IMG/VR virus record: IMGVR_UViG_3300009370_002293
Coordinates: 35,813-99,812 of that record
Origin: a virus
DNA: 64,000 bases
Strand: one strand, 5' to 3'
Shown here: in pieces, positions 24,330 to 32,498 of the stretch
Position numbering within the stretch: the first letter of the stretch is position 1
How the letters are laid out: the number at the start of each line of letters is the position of its first letter
Notes under the pieces: model-generated
The model's database searches: none
What the model was told of the DNA's origin: nothing
Seen by the model: only the letters and a program-made list of their open reading frames with translations
Program-made: the position numbers and the translations under genes

Positions 24330-24340
24330 ACACACCCCCC

Positions 24341-24580
24341 TTAATTGCGTGCAAAAAAAGCCGTCCCTATCAAAAATATATTTACAGCCGCCAAGATAGC
24401 TACCGTAATGGACAAGCACCAAAGAGAAGAATCATACTTGGCAACCAAGCGTTTTTCTCCATTAGAATCCTCTTTATTCTTTGAGGCATTGTTAATCTTT
24501 GCATTTTCCACATGGCACTTTTCTTTCCCAACGTACCATGTTCCGTTAGCATAATTAGTCAATGTACTTCGTTTTTTCAT
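24341..24580 (-). CDS. Small single-pass membrane protein
   Basis: A 79-residue protein: polar Asn/Lys-rich N-terminal two thirds, then one C-terminal membrane helix (SITVAILAAVNIFLIGTAFF, about 57-76). It is a tail-anchored type. First gene of the three-gene minus-strand island, diverging from the plus-strand gene at 24648. Function unknown. Confidence 0.5.
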   Translation of the reverse strand: MKKRSTLTNYANGTWYVGKEKCHVENAKINNASKNKEDSNGEKRLVAKYDSSLWCLSITVAILAAVNIFLIGTAFFARN

Positions 24581-24628
24581 AATTAATATTACACCTTTTT
24601 TTTAAAAAAAACTCCTCGCAACAAGCAA

Positions 24629-24652
24629 TCCATGTGTAAATATTAACATGGA
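24629..24652. promoter_or_regulatory. Hairpin over the start codon of 24648-24956
   Basis: TCCATGT (24629-24635) and ACATGGA (24646-24652) are perfect 7-base arms around GTAAATATTA. The ATG at 24648 is in the right arm, so the RNA hairpin would hide the start; a repressor site is the alternative. Confidence 0.45.
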
Positions 24653-24956
24653 GGTAGACTTTCAGTTTTTTTTGAATGTAATCATAGGAATTGTAACCTT
24701 TTTTGGAGGTTTTTTATTAAAAACATTCTGGGGTCGTCTCGAAGAAATAGACAACGAGCGTGAAAAGCTATGGATATACCACGAGGATGACATGAAAAAA
24801 ATTCGCCAAGAATTAAATATACTAGCCCTAAGTCTTCCAGAAAAATATACAAGCAAAGACGACTTTCACAATTTAGTTAAAGCCGTTCATCATCGTTTTG
24901 ATAAACTTGAGGAAAAAATAGATAACCTCAATAAAGACACATGTAAAAGAAAGTAG
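24648..24956 (+). CDS. Phage membrane protein with coiled coil
   Basis: A 102-residue protein with an N-terminal membrane helix (about 6-26, FFLNVIIGIVTFFGGFLLKTFW), a charged coiled coil (28-58), and a C-terminal YTSKDDFHNLVKAVHHRFDKLEEKIDNL. This helix-plus-coil layout, with a Y-x-x-K-x-D-F element, is common in small phage inner-membrane proteins of lysis or unknown function. Five bases separate it from the oxygenase gene. Confidence 0.6.
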   Translation: MEVDFQFFLNVIIGIVTFFGGFLLKTFWGRLEEIDNEREKLWIYHEDDMKKIRQELNILALSLPEKYTSKDDFHNLVKAVHHRFDKLEEKIDNLNKDTCKRK

Positions 24957-24961
24957 CTCCA

Positions 24962-25621
24962 ATGACAAAACTTCTTCAATTAAATTTCATAAGTGAAGAT
25001 GGTATCAATAGCGTTTTGCCTTCCTTCAATAGTCTACCCAACACGAATCACCTTGACGGTAAATACAGATTAAGGCGTTTTGGACGAGTAGAGCTACGTA
25101 CCACATTCTGGAACTGCCAACAGGAGATAGAGGTTGAATCTTTAAATGAAACAGAATTTACACAAAGCGAAGAGTTTAATAAACACCAAGGGGGAATGCT
25201 TAGAAAATTTGAAGGCATTGAAAAAGAGGTTCTTGACAGTAAAGGTCTAAAAGAAATGCTGCTAACATTCAAAACAGCAAATGATTTACCTGATGGACAA
25301 CATGTGGACATACACCAAATGAGGGTAATCCCTTGTGAAGAAGAATTTGGGGAATTCACACCTGTTTCCCCCGAAGGAGTTCACCAAGATGGATTTAGCC
25401 ACATAGCGATGATTGGTGTTGCACGTCATAATATTAACGGAGGCGAGCTATTAGCGTACAATACACAGGATTCTTCACCGTTCATGGTCTATAAATTACT
25501 TGCTGGAGAAATGTTAATGCTTGACGACTCAAGATTATGGCATAACGCTACGCCAATAAGCAGGGTATCAGAGGGTGAAGCGTTTGGAGATTGGTTTATT
25601 TTTTGTGCAAAAAAAGATTGA
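24962..25621 (+). CDS. 2-oxoglutarate/Fe(II) dioxygenase (BsmA/PF10014-like)
   Basis: A 219-residue 2OG oxygenase. The iron facial triad is His141 and Asp143 in EGVHQDGF and His194 in DDSRLWHNATPI; the basic residue for 2OG is likely the Arg just after (SR). GVARHNINGGELLAYN matches the PF10014 family, which includes free-amino-acid hydroxylases such as isoleucine dioxygenase and the biofilm protein BsmA. 2OG oxygenases are frequent in aquatic phages. The substrate, amino acid or protein, is not known. Confidence 0.8.
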   Translation: MTKLLQLNFISEDGINSVLPSFNSLPNTNHLDGKYRLRRFGRVELRTTFWNCQQEIEVESLNETEFTQSEEFNKHQGGMLRKFEGIEKEVLDSKGLKEMLLTFKTANDLPDGQHVDIHQMRVIPCEEEFGEFTPVSPEGVHQDGFSHIAMIGVARHNINGGELLAYNTQDSSPFMVYKLLAGEMLMLDDSRLWHNATPISRVSEGEAFGDWFIFCAKKD

Positions 25622-25638
25622 TTTAAAAGCAAAAAAAA

Positions 25639-25663
25639 CGCACACTTAGATGTGCGCTTTATT
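25639..25663 (+). terminator. Hairpin with T-rich tail (possible terminator, overlaps a start)
   Basis: CGCACA (25639-25644) pairs with TGTGCG (25651-25656), followed by CTTTATTTT. It lies 18 bases after the oxygenase stop. The GTG start of the next gene is inside the right arm, so it may act as attenuator and start-blocking hairpin in one. Confidence 0.55.
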
Positions 25664-26512
25664 TTAATAAATGATTTTTTTTCCGAAGACCTTGCCGGTG
25701 GCGGCCACGCAGGGGGCGCTGCATTAAACGATGAGATACTCATTGACATTTTTCAATCCAACAATAAAAATGTAACAAAAATAAAAAGCCCAGACGTTAG
25801 CCATGATTTTCTTGAAAAAGAAAAAGACTCCTTTTTTATAATTTCTAATTTTTTTAGATTCCCCTCTTACGATACACTGAAGCAGTTTGAAAATCTGAAA
25901 TATATTATTTACGCTCACGACTATAAGTTCGTGAACCATATGAATCCAGCTAGATACGAAAATTTTTTAGTTCCAGAAAATGAATTGATTTGTGTAGATT
26001 TTTTTCGAAATGCTCGAGCTGTAATTTGCCAGTCTAGCTTGCAGCAAAAAATTTATGATAAAAATTTAAAGGAAAATGTTAAAACATTAAATTTTTCAGG
26101 CAACTTATGGTCCCTCGAACACCTTGAATTAATGCGCGGTTTTTCTAATGAGGAAAAAAGACCTGTAAGCTCAGTTGTTAAATCACATTATCAAGAAAAA
26201 GGAACTCCTGAAGCTATAAAATTTTGCATAGAAAACAAAATGGATTATGAATTAATTTTTGACCCAGACTATAATTCTTTTTTGCGTAAAATATCCAAGA
26301 ATCAAGGGTTAGTTTTTTGGCCAAAAACCCCCGAAACATGTGGGAGAATGATTCTTGAAGCAAAGATGATGAACGTAAAGGTTTTTCATAATAATCTATT
26401 AGGAGCCTCACATGAACCATGGTTCACTCAAAATGGAGGAGAACTAATCGACTCTATGATTAATAAACGACAAGAAATACATGATATTATTACTTCGGTT
26501 GCTTCAAGGTGA
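25652..26512 (+). CDS. Glycosyltransferase, GT4-like
   Basis: A 286-residue protein from GTG 25652. The N-terminus RFILINDFFSEDLAGGGHAGG is a typical GT4 opening with a Gly-rich acceptor loop. The C-terminus carries GLVFWPKTPETCGRMILEAKMMNVKVFHN, the GT4 donor-site E-x7-E-type segment in which GRMILEA replaces the common GxxxxEA. It is shorter than usual GT4 enzymes because the middle is reduced. It overlaps the exostosin-like gene by 4 bases. Confidence 0.7.
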   Translation: MRFILINDFFSEDLAGGGHAGGAALNDEILIDIFQSNNKNVTKIKSPDVSHDFLEKEKDSFFIISNFFRFPSYDTLKQFENLKYIIYAHDYKFVNHMNPARYENFLVPENELICVDFFRNARAVICQSSLQQKIYDKNLKENVKTLNFSGNLWSLEHLELMRGFSNEEKRPVSSVVKSHYQEKGTPEAIKFCIENKMDYELIFDPDYNSFLRKISKNQGLVFWPKTPETCGRMILEAKMMNVKVFHNNLLGASHEPWFTQNGGELIDSMINKRQEIHDIITSVASR

Positions 26513-27312
26513 AAAAAGACGCTTATCAATATCTAAGCGGTAACGCGTTTAAAAGTATATGTAAATATAGCTGCGGTCACTATACCTCTGCTCGAGAGCA
26601 TGGCTTCAACTTCAAAGTTGATGATAACCGTAACAATAACTATGTTTTTGTAAAAACAGAATATATACCTTCATTTTTTAATTATATTGATCTAAAATTT
26701 CCATTTACATTAATAACCCATAACTCAGATGAAAGTATTGATGAAAGATTTTTAAGTTTTATAGACCACCCTCTAGTGGAAAAATGGTACGGCCAAAACA
26801 TTAATATAAGGCACCCTAAAGTATCTTCAATCCCCATAGGTCTCGCCAACCCCAAATGGTCACACGGTAACCCCGAGAACTTTTCTAAAGCACTAGAGAA
26901 CCACTCACCCCACAATAAAAACTCTTTAGTATATGTTAATTTTGATATAGGTACAAACCCCCATGAACGCTTAAAATGCCTAGAAGAAACAGGACTCCCC
27001 AATAGTGAAAGAGTCGATTTTTCAACCTATCTAAAGGATATGGCCGAATCTTATTTTACCCTTTCTCCTAACGGAAACGGAATAGATTGCCATAAACACT
27101 GGGAGGCACTATATTTACAAACCATTCCCGTAGTTACAAAAAGTATAAATATGGAATTTTACACAGATCTACCATTTTTAGTTTTAGATGATTGGTCTGA
27201 ATTTAAAAATATTACCCTTTCAGAAGAGTTGTACAGATCAATTTGGAAAAAATTTGACCCAACATCTCTTCTTTTTAACAATTATATAAATAAAACCTTT
27301 CCTCTCACATGA
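26509..27312 (+). CDS. Exostosin-like glycosyltransferase
   Basis: A 267-residue protein starting at GTG 26509. The C-terminal half has YFTLSPNGNGIDCHKHWEALYLQTIPVV, a pattern (S-P-x-G-x-G-x-D-x-H-R/K-x-W-E-A-L-x-x-G/Q-x-I-P-V-V) that I associate with exostosin-type/GT47 and related RXYLT1-like transferases. The N-terminal half is Asn- and aromatic-rich. It is coupled to the epimerase gene by 4 bases, suggesting one glycan assembly line. Confidence 0.65.
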   Translation: MKKDAYQYLSGNAFKSICKYSCGHYTSAREHGFNFKVDDNRNNNYVFVKTEYIPSFFNYIDLKFPFTLITHNSDESIDERFLSFIDHPLVEKWYGQNINIRHPKVSSIPIGLANPKWSHGNPENFSKALENHSPHNKNSLVYVNFDIGTNPHERLKCLEETGLPNSERVDFSTYLKDMAESYFTLSPNGNGIDCHKHWEALYLQTIPVVTKSINMEFYTDLPFLVLDDWSEFKNITLSEELYRSIWKKFDPTSLLFNNYINKTFPLT

Positions 27313-28367
27313 AAAAGAATGTTTTAATAACAGGGGCATCTGGGTTAATTGGATCGCAATGTGTAAAATTTTTTAGTAATAAAGGTTTTAATGTTATAGG
27401 GGTAGACAATAACATGCGGGCTTACTTTTTTGGAGAAGACGCGTCCACAGAATCAATCAGGCAAGAACTTCAATCCTCTTACCCTAACTATGAATGCTAT
27501 AACACGGACATCAGAGAGCTTGGTAAACTGGCGTTTATTTTTGAAAAAAACAATATTGATTTAATAATTCACACAGCAGCACAACCATCCCACGACTGGG
27601 CCGTAAAAGAGCCTTTTACAGACTTTTCCATCAATGCTCAAGGGACTCTAAATCTATTAGAACTATGTCGCCTATATTGTCCTGAAGCTACCTTTATTTT
27701 TACGTCAACAAATAAGGTGTACGGGGATAGACCTAACCAGCTGAACCTAAAAGAACTTGAAACAAGGTATGAATGCTTCGATTCACAAGGCGCCCTTTAC
27801 AGTATAAATGAAGAAATGTCAATTGATAACTGCAAGCACTCTATTTTCGGTGCTTCAAAAGTATCTGCCGACATAATGGTTCAAGAGTATGGAAAATATT
27901 TCAATATGAATACCGGTGTTTTCAGGGGCGGCTGCCTAACTGGCCCGAACCATCAAGGCGCCAAGCTTCACGGATTTTTATCTTATCTAGTAAAATGCAT
28001 TGTACATGATCAACCCTATAGTATTTTTGGCTATAAAGGAAAACAAGTTAGAGACAATATCCATAGCGCAGATTTGGTAAATATGTTTTGGGAATTTTAC
28101 AAAAACCCAAAAAAAGGTGAAGTTTACAATGCAGGAGGAGGGCGACGTAATTCAATCTCAGTAATAGAAGCAATAAACAAAATTAAAACAATTTCAAACA
28201 AAAAATGGAACTTCCTTTCCATAACAGAAAATGCCCGTGAAGGAGATCATATGTGGTATATTACGGATTTTTCTAAATTTCAAAATGATTTTCCACAATG
28301 GAGTATATCCTATGACATAGATCAAATTATTGAGCAGTTAGTAAATTATGAATCAAGTGTTTCTTAA
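27309..28367 (+). CDS. NAD-dependent epimerase, CDP-paratose 2-epimerase-like
   Basis: A 352-residue extended SDR: LITGASGLIGSQ (NAD loop), HTAAQPSHDWA, IFTSTNKVYGDRPN, FGASKVSAD and the long conserved run FRGGCLTGPNHQG...LHGFLSYLVK...GYKGKQVRDNIHS. This set is specific to the CDP-paratose/CDP-tyvelose epimerase (RfbE) group rather than UDP-glucose epimerase. In the classical pathway it makes CDP-tyvelose for O-antigen. No CDP-glucose dehydratase is in the window, so the substrate may come from the host or from a gene elsewhere. Confidence 0.82.
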   Translation: MKKNVLITGASGLIGSQCVKFFSNKGFNVIGVDNNMRAYFFGEDASTESIRQELQSSYPNYECYNTDIRELGKLAFIFEKNNIDLIIHTAAQPSHDWAVKEPFTDFSINAQGTLNLLELCRLYCPEATFIFTSTNKVYGDRPNQLNLKELETRYECFDSQGALYSINEEMSIDNCKHSIFGASKVSADIMVQEYGKYFNMNTGVFRGGCLTGPNHQGAKLHGFLSYLVKCIVHDQPYSIFGYKGKQVRDNIHSADLVNMFWEFYKNPKKGEVYNAGGGRRNSISVIEAINKIKTISNKKWNFLSITENAREGDHMWYITDFSKFQNDFPQWSISYDIDQIIEQLVNYESSVS

Positions 28368-28369
28368 GT

Positions 28370-29299
28370 ATGATCGCGCAATCTAAATTAAAAATAAACT
28401 TTGTAGATTTTTGGCCAGACTTCCAAAAAAATAATAACTATTTTTTTCACTTATTAAATCTAAAATTTGATGTAGAGATCAATGAAGATGACCCAGACAT
28501 ATTATTCTTTTCTGTAGATTACGCAAAACAACGGAACAGAGATAAATATAAAAACCATCGGTGTAAGAAGGTTTTTTTCTCAGGAGAAAACGTAAGACCT
28601 AATTACGCTTCTGACTCAATAGAATACCCAATGTATAGCATCGGTAAGTGTGATTTTGCACTAACCTTTGATTTTAGCGACGATCCTCGTCACTATCGTT
28701 TACCTTTATGGGTTTTACAGATTGACTGGTTTGAGAAAAATAGCTATGGAAACCCACAGTTTGTGCTCCCATTAGACCAAATATATGATAACCCAGCTTT
28801 TTCTAAACCCAAGACTAAATTTTGTGCTTTTATTTTTAATAACCCCGTACCACATCGTTTAGAGATTCTTGAAAAAATAAATAAATATCGAAACGTAGAC
28901 GGGTACGGCCACCCTTTTGGTAATTGGTTTTATGGTGAGTATAATAAATACAAAATACTTTCTGACTATAAGTTTTCAATTTGTTTCGAAAATTCAATTT
29001 CTCCCGTAGGGGGATATTATACAGAAAAACTTTTTCACGCAAAAACTGCAGGGACAGTGCCAATTTATTGGAGTGATAAAGATTGCGCCAAGGATTTTAA
29101 TGAAAAAAGTTTTATAAATTTAAATGATTTTGATTCTATGGATGATCTTGTTTTCCACGTACAAGAAGTTGATAAAGACCCATCTCTGCACTCAACATAC
29201 CATGAACAACCCTTATTTAAAAACAAGAAAATAAATAGTAATTTTTTGCCCGAGTCTGTATTAAGTTTCTTTGAAGAAAAGGTAATTAAAAATGATTAA
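28370..29299 (+). CDS. Alpha-1,3-fucosyltransferase-like (GT10)
   Basis: A 309-residue GT10-type enzyme. The GDP-fucose-binding C-terminal motif is present as YKFSICFENSISPVGGYYTEK, followed by HAKTAGTVPIYWSDKD, the signature of the family. The N-terminal half has GENVRP, as in bacterial FucTs (SGEN). It would use GDP-fucose or a related 6-deoxy sugar, which links it to the phosphomannomutase and GDP-mannose 4,6-dehydratase in the same genome. It overlaps the next gene by 8 bases. Confidence 0.85.
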   Translation: MIAQSKLKINFVDFWPDFQKNNNYFFHLLNLKFDVEINEDDPDILFFSVDYAKQRNRDKYKNHRCKKVFFSGENVRPNYASDSIEYPMYSIGKCDFALTFDFSDDPRHYRLPLWVLQIDWFEKNSYGNPQFVLPLDQIYDNPAFSKPKTKFCAFIFNNPVPHRLEILEKINKYRNVDGYGHPFGNWFYGEYNKYKILSDYKFSICFENSISPVGGYYTEKLFHAKTAGTVPIYWSDKDCAKDFNEKSFINLNDFDSMDDLVFHVQEVDKDPSLHSTYHEQPLFKNKKINSNFLPESVLSFFEEKVIKND

Positions 29300-30014
29300 T
29301 GTAGAAAAAATTTTTGTACTTCATTATACAAAGCTGAAAGAGAGAAGAGAAAGGCTTGACAATTATTTAAATAGACACAACATAGATGTAACCTACATCC
29401 TTGATTACGACCAAGAAGATTTAAATAATGAAATTATAAAAGAATGGTATTCACCCGACGAACATACATATAATTCAAAAATAAACCCTTTGTGGGGAGA
29501 GGGCGTTGCACCATTCAGAAAACTTAATGTGGCCGAAATATCTTGCACAATAAAACATTATTTAGGAATTAAATCTATTGCAGAACAGTGCACTAACTAT
29601 GGTTTAATATTAGAAGATGATGTGTTGTTTGTGGAAAATTTTCCCGAAACATTTAATACTTTCCTAGAAAAAACCCCTGATGATTGGGGTGCTATTTTTA
29701 TGGGGTGCTGCGCTGGATTAAGAATACCTCCTACCTTTTTGAAAGATAATGTATGTGCCTACGAGGTTCCACATCCTGCTTCAAGAGGGGGAGACTCATA
29801 CATACTTCGTCAAGAAGTGGCAGAAAAAATAGCATCAACCATGAAGCCATTCAACACAATAAGTGACTGGGAACTAGGATGCCAGCTTCACAAGCATAAT
29901 GTTAAAACTTATTGGTGGGAACCCCCACTCGTGGTTCAAGGGTCAGAAAATGGACTTTATAAGACTACTTTAAATGACGATAATCACCGGCAAATTCATG
30001 GAGGGGTATATTGA
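29292..30014 (+). CDS. Glycosyltransferase family 25 (LPS-type)
   Basis: A 240-residue GT25 protein: KIFVLHYTKLKERRERLDNYL at the N-terminus, VAEISCTIKHYLGIKSIAE, and the metal-site LILEDDVLFVENF. Family members add galactose or other sugars to lipooligosaccharide. C-terminal SRGGDSYILRQEVAEKI and a W-rich end are typical. Four-base overlap with the GT4 gene downstream. Confidence 0.85.
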   Translation: MINVEKIFVLHYTKLKERRERLDNYLNRHNIDVTYILDYDQEDLNNEIIKEWYSPDEHTYNSKINPLWGEGVAPFRKLNVAEISCTIKHYLGIKSIAEQCTNYGLILEDDVLFVENFPETFNTFLEKTPDDWGAIFMGCCAGLRIPPTFLKDNVCAYEVPHPASRGGDSYILRQEVAEKIASTMKPFNTISDWELGCQLHKHNVKTYWWEPPLVVQGSENGLYKTTLNDDNHRQIHGGVY

Positions 30015-31099
30015 AAAAAATAGCATTTATTAAATTTGCGGGCTTGGCTGCTGGCGGGTGTGAAAAATACCTACAAAATATCGCGTGCATTTTAGCTGAA
30101 AGCGAACGGTTTATTGTTGATTATTACTATACTAATTCAGCACCGTATATAAATTGGAACTCACCATTCATTCACCCTGACAATGACCCACGTCAAAGAG
30201 CTTTAATGGAAGAATATCCTATTAACCTAATAGAAGTTAAAGTTCAAAATAAAGACGGAAGCGGCCCTCCATACGAATGGATTAATACCAATTTTTGGGA
30301 TTTATTTAAAGAAGAGGAATATGATTGTATTTCTAGCGCTCGTTCGGGGTATCCCGAATACCCTTTTCACATGATAAATAAAACAAAAATCATCGACACC
30401 ATACACGGACAATCAGGTGAAGATAAAATTAATATCGATAAGGCAATTTTACTATGTGATTGGCAGGCAAAACAATGGGCGTCAAATGGTGGAAATATTG
30501 ATAAAGCTCATATAATACCCACCCTAGTTACAGTACCAGAAAAAAAACCCAGCCTACTCAGAAAAAAACTAGGGATTCCAAAGAGTGCGTTTGTTTATGG
30601 GTTCCACCAAGGAAACAGAGAGGATATTTACTCTCCTGTTTCATTGGCGGCATATAATCAAATTAAAAATGAAAATAATTATTTTGTAATCATGGGTGGC
30701 GCCAACCAGCACAGAGAGTTTGCTTCAACGCTAAATTCTCCAAATATAAAATTTGTAAACTTTGATAGCTCACCTGATGCAATCCACGACTTCCTAGGGG
30801 GTATTGATGTTTTTGCCCATGCTCGTAATGATGGAGAGGTTTGTTCTGCAGCAATAATTGAGGCTTTATATCACGGTAAGCCGATTATATCGCATCCAGC
30901 CATGAACATGGGGCACTTAGAGCAGTTAGAATCTTGTGGTAAAATGGTTTTTAGCGTAGAAGAGTATGCCAAAGAAATGCTTAACCTAGAACAAAACCCA
31001 GCATACTATCAGGTTCTTTCCTTGGCTGCTTCAGAAAAATACGAAAATAAATACAGTTACAATATCATAAAAAATAAAATTTTAAAAATTTACGAATAA
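30011..31099 (+). CDS. Glycosyltransferase, GT4-like
   Basis: A 362-residue GT-B enzyme starting at TTG 30011. The N-terminus KIAFIKFAGLAAGGCEKYLQNIAC has the G-G-x-E/G-R-like acceptor loop. The C-terminal domain shows YGFHQGNREDIYSPVSL and GIDVFAHARNDGEVCSAAIIEALYHGKPIISH, where the E-x7-E donor motif is E-V-C-S-A-A-I-I-E. The stop overlaps the ATG of the GHMP kinase by one base. Confidence 0.8.
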   Translation: MKKIAFIKFAGLAAGGCEKYLQNIACILAESERFIVDYYYTNSAPYINWNSPFIHPDNDPRQRALMEEYPINLIEVKVQNKDGSGPPYEWINTNFWDLFKEEEYDCISSARSGYPEYPFHMINKTKIIDTIHGQSGEDKINIDKAILLCDWQAKQWASNGGNIDKAHIIPTLVTVPEKKPSLLRKKLGIPKSAFVYGFHQGNREDIYSPVSLAAYNQIKNENNYFVIMGGANQHREFASTLNSPNIKFVNFDSSPDAIHDFLGGIDVFAHARNDGEVCSAAIIEALYHGKPIISHPAMNMGHLEQLESCGKMVFSVEEYAKEMLNLEQNPAYYQVLSLAASEKYENKYSYNIIKNKILKIYE

Positions 31100-32043
31100 T
31101 GATAGTTAGTAAATGCGCAACACGAATATCCCTTGCTGGAGGTTCTACGGACCTTCAGGCATTTATTGATAAAAATGGATATGGCAGCGTTATAAGTTTT
31201 CCATGTAATATTTATACCTATATTACTCTCTTTAAAGATAAATTTGGTTATAATAAGCTAAACACCTACTTGATCAACTATACCAAACGAGAAGAAGTAA
31301 AAAACAGTAATGACATTAATAATGATATTGCTCGCTTAGTTTTAAAACATTTTAATTGCCCTCCTGTTACCTTAAATTTTCACTCGGATGTATTTGCATC
31401 AGGTTCAGGTTTAGCTTCATCATCTTCATATTTAATAAGCTGTATTAAAGCAGTTAGCTCTTATTTGAATATTAAAATGACTACATGGGAAGTCTGTGAG
31501 TTGGCCATTAAACTTGAAAGAGAATTCAACCCCCTTACAGGATATCAAGATATATACGGCTGTGCCATTAATGGTTTTAAACAGCTAGTCTTTCTTAAAG
31601 ACGGCTCTGTTACATCCATGACATTCCGAAAGGATTTTTTAAATAATTTCAAAATGTTTTTGTATCCAACGGGTGTAGATAGGAAATCTACAGATGTTTT
31701 ATCTACCATCGACCTAGAAAAATCAAAGGAGCTATTACCCTTTGTTTTTAAGATGAAATCTGCTATACAAAACAATGATAAAACTACATTTTTAAACCTA
31801 GTCCAAGAGTCGTGGGAGACAAAAAAAGAAACATCCCCACTTATACTAGAAAACCCAGTTTTAAAAAAAATCGATGGCCATCTATACAAGGATAAAAGTG
31901 TTTTAGCCCATCGCTTATGCGGCGCAGGTAACGGTGGCTTTTTCTTAATTTTTAGAGATAAAAATCACAAGTCCAAAGTTAAACAATCTATAGAGATTCC
32001 AATCAACACCGCTACAGTACCCTATCTATGTACAAAAAATTAA
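31099..32043 (+). CDS. GHMP kinase, heptose 7-phosphate kinase-like (HddA type)
   Basis: A 314-residue GHMP-superfamily sugar kinase. RISLAGGSTDLQAF at 9-22 and FASGSGLASSSS (99-110, phosphate loop) match D-glycero-alpha-D-manno-heptose 7-phosphate kinase and related L-fucokinase domains; the C-terminal RLCGAGNGGFFLIF is the third GHMP motif. HddA makes heptose 1,7-bisphosphate in the GDP-D,D-heptose route. The next gene, overlapping by 16 bases, is a nucleotidyltransferase, as expected for a kinase-activation pair. No GmhA isomerase is seen here. Confidence 0.8.
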   Translation: MIVSKCATRISLAGGSTDLQAFIDKNGYGSVISFPCNIYTYITLFKDKFGYNKLNTYLINYTKREEVKNSNDINNDIARLVLKHFNCPPVTLNFHSDVFASGSGLASSSSYLISCIKAVSSYLNIKMTTWEVCELAIKLEREFNPLTGYQDIYGCAINGFKQLVFLKDGSVTSMTFRKDFLNNFKMFLYPTGVDRKSTDVLSTIDLEKSKELLPFVFKMKSAIQNNDKTTFLNLVQESWETKKETSPLILENPVLKKIDGHLYKDKSVLAHRLCGAGNGGFFLIFRDKNHKSKVKQSIEIPINTATVPYLCTKN

Positions 32044-32453
32044 AAATTGGCTTCACTGCCAGCTGCTTTGATTTATTACATGCTGGACACTGTTTAATGC
32101 TAGAGGACGCCCGCAAACAATGTGATTGGTTGGTAGCTGCACTTCAGGTAGACCCGTCACACGATAGACCCGAAAAAAACCCTCCCGTTCAGTCACTAGA
32201 AGAAAGAAAAATTCAACTTTCATCTTTAAAATATGTAGACCAAATTGAACTATACAAAACAGAAGAAGATTTATTACTCTTACTTAAAAAAATTAACCCT
32301 GACATACGCATTTTGGGCAGTGATTATAAAGGCAAGCGCTTTACAGGCATGGAGCTAAACCTCGAAATTTATTATCACGAAAGAAATCATTCGTGGTCAA
32401 CAACGGACCTTAGACTAAGGGTTAATAAAGCAAACGACTCAAGATATCTATAG
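32028..32453 (+). CDS. RfaE/HldC-type sugar-phosphate nucleotidyltransferase
   Basis: A 141-residue stand-alone nucleotidyltransferase with GFTASCFDLLHAGH (HAGH 18-21), RPEKNPPVQSLEERKIQLSSLKYVD, ILGSDYKGKRFTG and a closing HSWSTTDLRLRV. The family includes the C-terminal domain of HldE and glycerol-3-phosphate cytidylyltransferase. Overlap with the GHMP kinase suggests that the two act in sequence: phosphorylation, then nucleotide activation of a heptose-like sugar. Confidence 0.82.
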   Translation: MYKKLKIGFTASCFDLLHAGHCLMLEDARKQCDWLVAALQVDPSHDRPEKNPPVQSLEERKIQLSSLKYVDQIELYKTEEDLLLLLKKINPDIRILGSDYKGKRFTGMELNLEIYYHERNHSWSTTDLRLRVNKANDSRYL

Positions 32454-32498
32454 ACAAATCATAAAAAATAAAGTACTCTCCCTTACAAGGAAAAATTG

